Below are positions 1 to 11,235 of a stretch of 64,000 nt of DNA, in pieces. The translations under genes were made by a program, and so were the position numbers. The stretch covers positions 18,552,606-18,616,605 of the forward strand of contig OX940865.1 in NCBI GenBank assembly GCA_954871525.1, in the 5' to 3' direction. This stretch comes from Parietaria judaica (Eukaryota > Streptophyta > Magnoliopsida > Rosales > Urticaceae). The notes beneath the pieces are model-generated. The model made no database searches and was not told where the DNA came from. It was given only the letters and a program-made list of their open reading frames with translations. Numbering within the stretch: the stretch's first letter is position 1; each line of letters starts with the position of its first letter.

Positions 1-1145
1 GGATCCTCTTCACTATCATCTTCATCGTCTTCATTATCATGGATAACTGGATTAGCATGCAATAGAGGAAATGGCATCTCGGCAGGGCCAAGTGCTCGGA
101 GAGCTGTGATTAAGTAAACATGACATTCACGGTTACCCCACGTCACCAAATTATCAAACATCCTCAAACAATCAGCGTCTGATCTCAGTTCACTCCCGTC
201 ATGGAACGAAGTGAGGTGAGGGACCCACCAGTAACCAGCGTGGATCGGATTCCCCATGAGAGCCATTAGACGATCTAGATCAAGGGTGCTAAAGTAGTCC
301 CAGTCACAGTAATCGAAGCAATATACTAGTCCACCGTTGTATTCTCTCCTTCCAATATCACTGATGCTCCACTCACCGCTGTGGTGCACACTGACGGTGA
401 AAAAAGAGCTCCCAACCCCTGCAAAAAAACAAAACATACTTTATTAGCCAAAAAGAACATCAGAATCAGAATATGTTGGCTTTCATCAACCCCAAGTACA
501 TATGACTCCAAGTACATATTAAATATGGCTTTCATCAACCCCAAAGGATATAAAGAGGAGACAAAAATGTGCTTTCTTCCAGTGGTCCCAGTTTGGGTTC
601 TTTATGACTATTTTAGAAAACACCAAGGAATTCAAGGAATCCACCAACCAGTTTTTGAAAGGAAGAGATTTAATAAATAATGTACACGAACTAAACCACA
701 CAGTATAAATAGAGAAACACAACCGAAGATGAGTTCAAGAACTTTGTGACGAAGAAACCCTAAGCTCAAGAAACGCTAACCTAGCTTCGACAAACCCTGA
801 AAGTAACAAACTTTTTTACGAAAACATCATCAGATCAGAGAACACAAACTTTAATCAGAGAAACTAACAAGCTTTGGTCTAGATCTACTGAAAAAAGGGA
901 TAAAATCATAATTTTTTTTTCTCAAAATAACATTTCAAGCGTCGATCATAGATATAAAACCATGCATGAACACTTAAAGTTCATAAAGTCGAAAACTTTC
1001 ACCCAGAATGTAATAAAAATCAAAGCTTTGAAAGAAAATGAGTGCTGAACAGATGATTATTACTGTAATCGGGAAGAGGTTTCACACGTGGGTCTCGCCA
1101 CGCTTGATCAGCTTGATCAGGCTCAGGCGCAACACCGTCGTCCAT
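1..1145 (-). CDS. PB1-like domain (MuDR N-terminal type) protein, 5' part; runs off the left edge
   Basis: Reading minus, exon 1 is proposed at 1145..1064 (ATG at 1145) and exon 2 at 418..1, open to the window edge. The intron 1063..419 starts GTAATA and ends in a T-rich tract plus GCAG, and the phases fit (1 + 2). Exon 2 encodes FFTVSVHHSGEW, then YNGGLVYCFDYCDWDYFSTL and LDRLMALMG. This is the pattern of the plant PB1-like domain found at the N terminus of MuDR-type transposases and derived host proteins: an HH-G-E start, a GG before an aromatic and acidic stretch, then an L-D-L/M helix. An acidic run (NEDDEDDSEED) lies at the window edge. A CT-rich leader (rc of the GA repeat at 1197-1247) precedes the ATG, as in many plant 5' UTRs. 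The rest, including any zinc knuckle or MULE transposase domain, is outside. Whether it is a host gene or a transposon remnant cannot be decided here. Exon 1 is less certain than exon 2. Confidence 0.6.
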
Positions 1146-1190
1146 GTCGGCCCCAAAACAAGGGTTTCTTCGGTGTTCTCACTGAGCTCG

Positions 1191-1196
<6 letters not shown>

Positions 1197-1247
<51 letters not shown>
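1197..1247. repeat. (GA)n microsatellite, CT-rich leader of the PB1-like gene
   Basis: About 25 GA units in a nearly pure run. On the minus strand it is a CT tract 50-100 nt before the proposed ATG at 1145, the usual position of a CT-rich plant 5' UTR. Confidence 0.95.
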
Positions 1248-1252
<5 letters not shown>

Positions 1253-1388
1253 TGAGAAGTCGAATGGGTTTCTTCGGTGTTATATGATTTTTATTCAAAT
1301 AAATTTACTCTATTAAATTAGCCAACATTAATTATTGTAATTAATCGAGACGCAACCCATGTACACGTTGGACCTGGGTCCCACTGAT

Positions 1389-1421
1389 GAGTGAGTCACT
1401 CACTCCGTTAAAACCACGTGG
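1389..1421. promoter_or_regulatory. Possible bZIP/bHLH motifs: TGAGTCA palindrome and G-box
   Basis: GAGTGAGTCACTCACTC (1389-1405) is a near-perfect palindrome around a TGAGTCA bZIP core. CCACGTGG (1414-1421) is a palindromic G-box. They lie about 250-280 bp upstream of the proposed ATG of the minus-strand PB1-like gene. Binding is inference only. Confidence 0.35.
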
Positions 1422-1711
1422 CACCGTTACCCACTAATTGGACGGATTTCGTAATCACGCGCAATTAGAGTACATTGGGTACTATTGTCATAGTTTTTTG
1501 GCATTGGTAACATAACTGTTGAAGTGCCCTATTGTTGGCCACTTTTGCCGCAAATAACCCTTATATATTTAGGGTCCAAAGAATCAATTATACGAATCTC
1601 TTAATAATAATTAACTAATGTGAATAACCTATTTATATATATATATATATATATATATGCCGTTTTCTTAGAAATATCTGAGTCTTTTTTTCAATCTGTT
1701 TTTGTAGATTT

Positions 1712-1851
1712 TTTTATTTGAATGATATGGCACTATCGACCAAGATTATAATGCAATATCGCATTACTAGATATATTTTACGGATTGAACATATGACCTC
1801 TTGAATGGAAGTGTAGTGGAGTTATCACTAGGTCAAGCTTGTAACAAGGTT
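1712..1851 (-). mobile_element. tRNA-derived SINE, copy 1 (minus orientation, diverged)
   Basis: Flanked by 15-bp direct repeats TGTTTTTGTAGATTT (1697-1711 and 1852-1866). The T-rich left end is the poly(A) tail on the plus strand. The body matches copy 3 in reverse: a 'ggcactatcg-cca' segment at the tail side, a decayed B-box region, then 'gacctcttga'. It is shorter than the others and lacks the middle 'catttacatattgtaaac' block. Confidence 0.7.
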
Positions 1852-2308
1852 TGTTTTTGTAGATTTAGAACACGGTACATAGATTTATTGAATATCTTAG
1901 AGATTCTCTTATGAAAGACTGAAAGAGTAGGTTTCGGTTTTTATCAACAAAAAAAAAAAAAGGTTTCGGTCCATGAATTAAGTATAGATTATTTGTAACT
2001 GATTTATTTCACGGTTAATCATAACTATTCTCACTACCGATTATAATGATCTCTTTTCATATGTATTGGATTGGATTCGCGTTGGGATTTATTCCCTGAT
2101 CATGCGGTGCGCTTCGTAAATTAGAGCTATGATCTCAAAGATGGGACAATTAATGTTGACTGTCGTTTTGGAGCAAAGCAATGCATGGGCACAAAACCAG
2201 GCTGTAATTCCAAGAACTTTTAACACATTCCGTGTCTTTTACGTACACTAAAGCTAATCAAATATATTATATAATATTTTTTTGGTAAATGCATGATTAT
2301 AAACCAAA

Positions 2309-2346
<38 letters not shown>

Positions 2347-2688
2347 TGTGGAGTACGAGGAGTGAAAGTTGTGTCTACAAAATCCAGACAAGGAAATCTA
2401 TGCTTTTCTCATCACACACCTTAAAACTTGACACCTAACAAACACATTAATTATTTATTGTGTCCCGTATATATAAAATTAACGATATAAGTATCTTCAA
2501 ATCAATATAATTAGAGGCATATTTTCAAATATTATGTCATAAAAATTCTCGGAGTCTATAATTAGATTTCCGGTGATGCTTATATTTCTTTCATTACGTG
2601 TCAAACGCGTACTACTATAAATAGTTGAAACCACCACTCAGCTTACACCATACACCACGTTTCAGTGAGACGACGCGTGTCCACGGAA

Positions 2689-2715
2689 CCACGGCGTCAA
2701 CTACTTACGCCGTGG
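2689..2715. repeat. Short perfect hairpin (9-bp arms)
   Basis: CCACGGCGT (2689-2697) and ACGCCGTGG (2707-2715) form a perfect inverted repeat with a 9-nt loop. A looser outer pairing is possible between TTACACC (about 2644) and GGTGTAA (about 2714-2720). Function unknown. Confidence 0.6.
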
Positions 2716-3923
2716 TGTAACGTATATAACGACGTCCTCAGAAAGTAGTCTTTGAAGACGAATTGAAACAACAATATGTACATCGCATTGCGGTGTCACA
2801 TATGTTACCACATGTGGCGAACAAGTATCATGACAACAACGTATATATCAAGGGCGTTCGTTTGATGAAAAATAATCAATTCTCAAAACGATCAAGTATA
2901 TTGATCAAATGTCTTTATAACTAGGGTTAAAGTTAGGGTTAGAATTAGAGCGGTGATTTCAATATCTATTGACGCTAGCTTTCAATCAAAGATTAAAGTA
3001 TGTATGCTTTGAGTCTCTAAGTGTTAAACTAATTCAGACAATATAACAAGTTCTTGTACTATTAAATAATATATTAAGCTATTATAAGGAAACCAATTGC
3101 CTAAGATTTAATAATAGTTTTTTGAGATGAATTATCCATTATCCAATATAGCTTTTTGCTTTTATTTTCTAGGCTTGTCTGAACCTGGTCAATATATAGA
3201 TTCACACTTTTGGTTTTAGTACAACTTTTGGAGTTTATATTAATAACTTTGTAACGGCGAACACATAATCATAGGAAACACTAAAAGACAAAGCTGCTTA
3301 ATTTATTTTTTAAAATTAATTGCATTTAATTAGTAATTTATAGATTAGTGGAGTGACTTTAAATGTGCATTATTTGCGCAACTTATAATAATTAATCGGA
3401 CCATCAATCTAGCTATCTATCATATATGTATAACTGAATATCAATGTTGTTACACATTTAGAGTTAATTTTATAGCGAAAGTGACTATAATTTGATGAAC
3501 TACACTTGGAATTAGCAAAAGAAAAAGAATGTATTTCATTTACGTAAGTTAGAAGATGATGAATTCTCTTTTATCTTCTTCGATTTTACAGTCTTAATAG
3601 ACGTACAATTAGCGATGCCGATTGTACATCTTACATACGTGGGCCGGGACCCGGCTCACATAGAACAGAGAGAAGCAATCTCTTGCAACGAAAATCTAGT
3701 ACTAATGCTGATATATACAAAAAAGAAGATGGAACACGTGGAGCACAAAGCATCAACCAAAAAGATGATCATTTTATTATATGATTATATGATTCATCTT
3801 ACTATTTCAACTTAAGGTAATCTCAATCAATCTATACTATATTATATGCTACTTATTATTTACGCCCTAAACTTTAAAACTTTATTTCTCTAAACGTGGC
3901 TTTACTTAATATAGCTCATTATA

Positions 3924-3991
<68 letters not shown>
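3924..3991. repeat. Compound (CT)n(TA)n microsatellite
   Basis: About 13 CT units run directly into about 20 TA units. Confidence 0.95.
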
Positions 3992-3993
<2 letters not shown>

Positions 3994-4360
3994 ACTTGGC
4001 CCCAGAAAAGTATGCTAAGATCTCTGGGTAGTCTGCACTATATAGAGCATTGATTTGCAATATATATAACTTATATGTGTGTGTGTGAATGTGTTGTATT
4101 GTTTTTTTCTACGTGCGAGGAAAAAGAATGGATCATGAAAATGTGGAAAGTGACGTAAGCCGCGTGGCATATATATATATGAATTGCATGAAAATGTTGA
4201 ATAAATGGAGGTTTGGATTGGTTAGACTTAGTGAGTGAGTGGAGAGCTGCTTTTGAAGTGGCTCGAATAGCAAATTGGCAAGTGGGTTTTGTCTCTCTTC
4301 ATTTGCATTCCACGTCCTTAATTGGGAGACAATTTTTCTTTTGGGACACCCATTCTTCAT

Positions 4361-4406
<46 letters not shown>

Positions 4407-5467
4407 GAGACCTCAAAAAGAGAAAGAAAATAGTATATGAAGAAGAGACCAACTTTTGAGGGCTCTCCTTAATTTGTCTTATAAACATTTGTTTGTGTTC
4501 TAACATTTAATTGCAAATTAATGTGACTATTAGATACGAAGTCATATTTAACTCACCACTAGATTTACTTTTTACTCAATTAATTAAATAGTCGATTCGT
4601 TCAAATATTAATATTTGGCTGACGAAAACCGTGATTACAAAAGATCAGTACTCGAGACTAGTAGAACTAATAACCGGATTGATGTAGTATACGGTGTGCG
4701 TGTTCTTTTAATCAAAGCAAACCTTTTGTAAATCTTGAAAATTGATTGTATATGCGCGGTGTATCTATCTCTTCAACACCATATTTCGCCATCATGTTAT
4801 ACTATTTTGTTTCACGTCTTTATAAATGTGTTGAATGAAACTCTCTCCCGCGAATCCTAGCGCGTTTTCTTTTCAAAACCGAATCCAACCAACAACAATT
4901 TTAAAGTCTCTGTTCTATAATTGCAATGCCAGATACAAAGGTACAAAGCTCATGGCGATTATAATCAGCTAAATGCCAGATATCATTTGTCCTCTCTCTT
5001 CTTTTTTTATTATAATTATTTCTTAAAAGAGTGTTTAGAATGGGATTACCACTAAGTGCCTTAAGCAAGTGGATTAAGGGTTTTCCTTAAATTATCTTTG
5101 TCGTTTGTTGTAGTGGTGATTAGATATTATGCATCAATATCATTTTCTTATACAAAACGTCTCTCTCAGAATCGCTTCAATTCCTTTAACACTTCGACGT
5201 GTGAGATTCTTTTAGTTTTTCTGGAGGACTAAATTCAAATATTATAGCTACTTTTATATATATATATATATATATATTGTACCAACTTCTAGTGAAAATT
5301 AATTAGCGCATTTGTTTTTTAAATGGTAATTAAAATAAATCTACACGTTATTGGTTGTTTGTATAACTGACACATGCTACAACACAAGTTTACGGATGTG
5401 AGGACATAATAAATCATTTATTCTATCATGGTCATAGACATGTATATAGCTAGTAAAAAGATACATG

Positions 5468-5469
<2 letters not shown>

Positions 5470-5504
<35 letters not shown>
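5470..5504. repeat. (TA)n microsatellite
   Basis: About 17 TA units. It is one of at least seven TA runs between 1.6 and 6.4 kb. Confidence 0.9.
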
Positions 5505-5509
<5 letters not shown>

Positions 5510-7602
5510 ATCCGTATCTAGAGCTTGTTATTTATATTATTAATAACATCTATGCATGTTAATTAATGATGAAATAATGAAAAAAAAATTATGTATGGAG
5601 ACCCTATTTGTGGACCATGCATGACATGAATCAAAGGTGTAATGATTATGAATATTATTGCGTGTACTGTAGTGCAAGGTCAAAGTTGAATATAAGTTCG
5701 TGATATAAGACTACTCATGATAACCGTGACCTTATAAATTTAGACTAATTTTCTTTTAACTTTGTGAAAATTGATTGTATAAATGGCATTAGTCACTTAG
5801 TTACTAATATGACATAAAACCAAAAGTATGGAGTAGATTTCCATTTTGAATAAATTATAAAATATCTTATACCCCATGAAATAATATTAACGCTTTCTTT
5901 GAATGTTTCACCACCTAATAATGATTCCCTTTGGTGAATGAGTATGACGAAGATTCTATTTGATCATTTGTGTTGAATGTTCCTAAGATTAGATTATCAA
6001 CATAAATTAGCTAGGTGACGAAAAAACATATATCTAATTGATTATTTATGTTGAATATTCCTAACAAGAAGAAGATTATGAACAGAAATTAGGCCAAAAT
6101 ATATGGAATGAAAAAAAGGAATCCAAATTGAATAAAAGGTGTATCTCTTTTCTTGGATATAGTACCATGTATGTACTTCACTTGTGTAATGAACCTATAA
6201 AGTTTTACCCACTTTCTTCTTCTTCTTCTTCTTTATTCAAGCTTCTATAACATAGCAAATAAGAGATCTTCATAATGAGATACACATTTAATTATTATAG
6301 AAATATATATATATATATATATATATCAGACACCACTTATGAATTGATTTAATATATTTGTTGTCGTTTTTTCGAGGTGTCGCTACCTCAAATTATTCTT
6401 TTTAGTTATTAATGTTGGAATGAAGAAACGATGTCGTTTTTCACGTCTTGTCGTTATGTGATGTTCAATTTAATGCCTCGGTGATTATTAAGCTACTTTT
6501 GTCTTCCTTCTATGACACTTTATTGTTTTTATTTCATGTCGTTTGGTTCTTGTTTCTATTTCCTGTCGTTTATCTTACTGTTATTCAACCATCTTCTTCC
6601 ATTGCAGTTTATGGTGAAAATTTATGGAGCAAAACACATAAGAATAGACCTTCCTCTTCGTCGGCCATTGAACACCGAGCTCACTTTACGGAAGGAGATG
6701 CGTTTTTCTCGTGACGGTCCCGAACAAAATCTTCAAGACTTTCGGAAAATCTTACGAACATACAATGAAATCCCCGGCGTTCCGCCACTCCAGCGAAAGC
6801 AACTGTCTCCATATTAACAATTTGGAATTGGATGATGAACATTCGATCAGAGTTCGCCCCGACGCAGACAAGCGCTTTGTCCTCGGCAGGCTCTAGAAGC
6901 TTTTGCCGAGAGAAAGACTAGAATTCCCGAGAACCAAACAGCAAGCAGAGAAGCAATTGAGTTCTTAGCGTCAGAGGAAAAACTGTGCGGCGTGTTTCTT
7001 CAGAATCTGAGAGGCAAAACACCGATCAAGCGAGATTTGACTGATATTAACGCGGAACCGAGGATTGAAGATTTTGCAGTCCAACGCGAAGAGAAGTAAA
7101 GTAGTAGCGACGTTCAGACGACAACAGAAACACAACGGAAAATCGCCTTTGTCCAGCCAAATCCCATGTTGAATTATTGTTTTCTTTGTATATGAATGAA
7201 ATTCTATATGTCAATTTCTTGCTCTCGTATATTTTGTTTCCTTGAAAATCTCTCAAATCTTCCATCCACAGATTTCAGTACAAGAAAACATGATGTAATT
7301 ATATTCTATTCTAGTGTAAATCATTAGTGTAACCCACTTTCATATGCATTCTGTTTTTCAACATTAAATAACGTTGATAAAGTAGGATTACTTTCTATTC
7401 TAGTGTAAACAATTAGTGTAATAAAAATCCACATATATTAATCTCATTCACTGTACTCCCAATCCAAAGACTCAATTACTAACAAATCTCTAATATTAAT
7501 TATCATTCTTCATTTATTTTCTTGATTACCCTTTACATTTTCTATAAAACTCCTTCCAACTATTTGTCTCTTCGTGTTTGGTTTCCGATTTTCGGTTCCA
7601 GG

Positions 7603-8154
7603 ATGAATAGAAAGATCATGCTCGCATGGATCGAAAACAACACCTTTAAGGAAGGCGAGCTTTAAGAAGCGAAAAGCCGGGCTGGTGAAGAAAATGCAGG
7701 AGCTGACGGTGCTCTGTGACATCAGCGCCTGCCTCATCATCTATGGCCAGGGGACTCGGATCCGGCGGTGGTGTGGCCCAAAGAGGCGGAGGCTAAGCAC
7801 CTGATGCGGTGCTTCAGAGAAGTGCCGGAAGTGGAGTAGGTGAAGAAGATGGTGAGCCAAGAGGACTACCTCAAGAGCCGGGTGGCGAAGATGACAGAGC
7901 AGGTGCAGAAATTAAGACGAAAGAACAACGAGGTGGCGGCCTCAGTAGCGATGCGCCAGATCGAGCAGGGCCAGCTTTTGGGAGAGTTCATGGCCGGGGA
8001 GCTCGCTCGGGTGTCGTGGATGCTCAAGGAGAAGATGACCGAGATCGATCGGAGGCTCGGGTTGCTTGAGCAGCCCCAACTAAAGCCCGGATTGTCTCTC
8101 CCACCCCCAACAAAGGACGAGATCTCTGGCCGCCGGGACTTCCCCTTGAACTAA
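7603..8154 (+). pseudogene. Type I (M-gamma, AGL80-like) MADS-box gene, broken
   Basis: The start codon at 7603 opens MNRKIMLAWIENN, the first part of a type I MADS domain. A frameshift near 7640 moves the reading to ASFKKRKAGLVKKMQEL, LCDISACLIIY, which is the DNA-binding and dimer core. A second frameshift near 7755 is needed to continue as SDPAVVWPKEAE and LMRCFREVPEVE. An in-frame TAG then stands where this family usually has Gln, before VKKMVSQEDYLKSRVAKMTEQ. The last segment is open from 7840 to the TAA at 8152-8154 and forms a coiled-coil-like region. The domain order is that of intact AGL80-type transcription factors (MADS domain, then KMVNQE-type helix, no K-box). Intact members act in the nucleus, mainly in female gametophyte and endosperm. 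With two frameshifts and one stop this copy cannot make the protein unless the assembly is wrong. Confidence 0.85.
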
Positions 8155-8405
8155 TTCTTCTGCCAAGCGCCACATTACGAGGCCAGCCCTCAAAAACATT
8201 ATTTCATTCCTTATGGTATTGCAATCAACAAGCATCGGAATATAAAATGTATTAAGAGAAGTAAGTCTATACAACTAAACAACTAAAATGACAAACCGTT
8301 TTTCTTATTGAGAAAATGAAATGACAACCGTTGAATTGCAATATCGAACCGAAACACACAATGTGTGGTAACTATTATTTAAATCAGTACCTTTAGAGTA
8401 CCTTA

Positions 8406-9799
8406 TCAAAGCCTCTTTACAATTTCTTCAATAACTCGCTCATAGTATCTCATTCTCCTTACAGCTTTAACTGCTTCTCCAAAGTTCCGATCCCGAAATG
8501 AATTCGAAAAATTATCGGACCAGTGTGTCAATTTTTCTTTCATCTGTACAAAAAGAGTAGATTCGTCATACAAATTTGACTAATTGAATCAACTTCGCCT
8601 TCCAAATTTGAGCAACAACTCCGTATTGAACTTTAAGCCCCAAACATTAAAATATAGCCCAAGAGTCTATGCTTCAAATCTCAAATATTAACATTTTATT
8701 ATTTGATTCAACATACCTCAGATTGAATATTTTTTAAGGCCCGAGAGTCAGCGGCCTCCACTACAGCTTCTCTGATTTCCATTATCTGCGTTCCATAACA
8801 AGAAAGTGTTGGAAACGAGGAGCAACTATTTTCGTTTGATAAGAAATCCTACAAGCCAGAGAGCCTCATTTTTTACATAGCGAGCATATGTGTCATTCGA
8901 AAATACCTCGGCAAGCAAGTCGGGTTCTGAAATTGTTTCTTCCTCATCCACATTAACGCCTTCGAGCTTCAGCTGCCAAGAAACATGTAACGCGTGATTA
9001 AAAAAACGTATGAAAGTTGACAATATCAAACGAGAAGCCTTACAACGTAGATTGCCCGCGACAAAGGCTTGCTGAGAGTGCGATAAGCATCGATCACCCG
9101 AGCAGACTGCTTGGCAGCATACGCTTTTTCTTCCTAGCAAAAAAACACCGCAAAGTCATTCGCGTATTCTCAACAATCAACGCCAAGAGTGTCAAAACAA
9201 ACAAACTAACCTCCGACTTTGAATGAACTAAATCAGGGTGTAATTTCTTCTGCCAATCTTTGTACTTTCCTTCCAAATTCCCGTCTCCGATATCGAACTT
9301 CTTATCTCTGATAATGCAAAATCGAAAACTCTGAGCCTCATTTGACTACAATACGAGTAACAAAGCTTCGGAATTCCATTTCTACTTCTGATGAAAATCA
9401 TGTGAATGAACTAACAGTATCATCTTCATGGTGCAAGTATGAATTCGATAAAGTTGCTGAATATCAAAACCTAGCGATTCGATTCGATTCGACCTCAACT
9501 TACAGTCCAAACATGCGGAAGTAATCGACGGAGCAATCCACCGGCTGAACGCACCGACAAGACCGGCACACCAGAAACGGCGCCGCATCGCCGCAGCTCC
9601 AGCAGCTGGCGCCGCCGCGAGCTGCTTGGGAGCAGAGGAAGTGCCTCCCCGAGCTGCCGAGAGAATCGAGCCCCCGGTCGGGGACTGAGAGAGGAACGAT
9701 CCTGGACTCGCCGTAAGAGAGAGGTCCGGCGGGGGCGGAGGAGGCTCGCCGGAGAGCGGCGGAGGAAAGTGGGGCCCACAGCCTCTGCCTGGCGGCCAT
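8406..9799 (-). CDS. HSCB: Iron-sulfur cluster co-chaperone HscB/HSC20, mitochondrial
   Basis: J-protein that hands the scaffold ISCU to mitochondrial Hsp70 for Fe-S cluster transfer. Six exons reading minus: 9799..9504, 9307..9211, 9133..9044, 8972..8907, 8785..8717, 8543..8406. All junctions are GT-AG and phases fit, giving 251 aa. The start MAARQRLWAPLSSAALRRAS is Arg/Ser/Ala-rich with no acid, a good mitochondrial presequence; an ATG 48 codons upstream in frame was not chosen because the presequence starts here. Residues 66-81 carry CWSCG...CRSC, the N-terminal metal-binding Cys4 of eukaryotic HscB. The J domain follows, with the essential HPD at 122-124 (LHPDLVHSKSE) and AYRTLSKPLSRAIYV. 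The C-terminal helical ISCU-binding domain includes LKLEGVNV, EPDLLAE, IMEIREAV and MRYYERVIEEI. Length and order match the complete family. Confidence 0.93.
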
Positions 9800-9943
9800 C
9801 GCCGGAAATCGCCACGTAAGCAAAATGTTAGAGCGAAGAAAGACGGAACTTGATCGAGGAAAGAGAAGAAACACGTACGTTTGTTTTGATTGAGGATTTT
9901 CAATGTCGTTTCTACTTCTTAGTGTGTCAGTAATAAACGACAA

Positions 9944-11235
9944 TATGAATTATTACTAGTTTATTTCGTACGTAAATGACATTATATGAATGTTTAATTT
10001 GTAAAATAAAACTTAAGAAAAATTAAGTTGTGTATTATATAATGGGATAGCCGCAGCAAAATTATTAAAATTTTGACCTGTTAGAGCCATAGAGATAGAG
10101 GTTTAAAGTGAAAAATAACGATAAAAGTATCAAAATCAGTATATGACGTTATTAACATAATGTCATTAAATCGTATCTAAAATACGCATCTTTGTGTTAA
10201 CTGGCTATTTAGTATATTATCTCATTTGAATTCAATGAAAAAAATGTGTATCTTCACATTTATTGATTTTGAGGGTATTTTTGCCGCTATTTTTTCACTT
10301 TAAATCATTACTGCATCAATTGGTTGAAGTTTGTACTTTTGTGGCAATATCATTTCTTTAATATATCTCTAATAATTTGGGTGAAACCAAACCCGAAACC
10401 GGGAACCGCAAAATTGATTATTTTTTGTGGTTGTTGTCCATGTCCCTAGAAAACCGGGACATAATGTTAAATAAGTTGTCGTTTCACTGATTTTAAACAG
10501 AGGATAACTGTGACAATCTTATGCTTGGTGGATCAAGTCGTGGATGCTATTAAAAAGAAATAAATAAGCTTTACGCAAAAGAATAAAACTCGTTATGATA
10601 TTATCAGTTGCGATAAATTATTGGTAAACATCATTATCACATAATATTATTCTCATATATTATGGAAACCTTTTACGTTACATTTTCACTCTCTTCCAAA
10701 AATAGCTTTTTTTATGTTACAAACTTCTTCTTCTTCAACGAGCCATGCCAAAGCAACAAAATCGGTGCCTCTTCTCTATTTTGGATTCCCGGAAGCCGTT
10801 TGTCTCCCGTTTCGAGCTGTTATTTTCTTCTGCAATGTCATTCACAATCCGTATCTCTGGGGTCTCGGTCGGAACCGAGAGTTTCTGCTCGGGGGAAGCC
10901 GGAGCTATTCTGTTGTGGTTGACTTCCTTCGAGAATGAAGACAGCCCGTCTTGCCTGAATGGAAAAGGAACAGCTCATCAGTTTCGTTTCTGATAAGAAC
11001 CGAAAACCTCGAAACAGGTAGAGTATGGTTTTTATTTAATAAACTTTTAAAAACAGCTTTAATATGGTTTTTGGTCCCTTTGTTGATTTTTATTAAAAAC
11101 CAAAAACCAGGCTTTTCAAACTCGGCTCTAGAAATTCGCACAAAACAGCGTTCTCGGTTTTGTTCTCAAATTTAGAAACCGAAAACAAGTGAACTTTTTC
11201 TTCTTCTTTTTTAAATCTCTTGGCTATCTTAATGA
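9944..11235. other. Spacer between HSCB and the START-like gene
   Basis: No gene recognised. Open frames at 10662-11175 have no domain and no supporting structure. A 200-bp inverted-repeat element lies at 10101-10306, and a GGGAACCG-type motif near 10400 resembles hAT subterminal sequence. Confidence 0.5.
10101..10306. mobile_element. Possible MITE with ~40-bp imperfect terminal inverted repeats
   Basis: The left end, TTTAAAGTGAAAAATAACG followed by ATAAAAGTATCAAAATCA, is mirrored at the right by TGATTTTGAGGGTATTTTTG followed by CCGCTATTTTTTCACTTTAAA. The centre is AT-rich without coding capacity. I could not find a clear target duplication, so the class is open. Confidence 0.5.

Larger units (their letters stand above)
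1250..7600. other. Gene-poor AT-rich spacer with microsatellites
   Basis: No convincing coding sequence on either strand. Short open frames here (for example 3615-3815, 4213-4440, 6448-6817) have no recognisable domain, and some run through TA repeats. It holds TA runs at about 1633-1658, 2312-2344, 4363-4403, 5251-5277, 5470-5504 and 6302-6327, a CT/TA compound repeat at 3924-3991, SINE copy 1, a hairpin at 2689-2715 and a TGTCGTTT cluster at 6362-6571. Confidence 0.6.

Noticed and set aside
1..6. GGATCC at the very first bases
   Set aside because: A BamHI site at base 1 probably marks a clone or contig edge and is not biology.
6448..6896. Overlapping open frames of 60-100 codons
   Set aside because: No domain, no codon pattern, and part of the frame is built of the TGTCGTTT cluster. 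Treated as non-coding.
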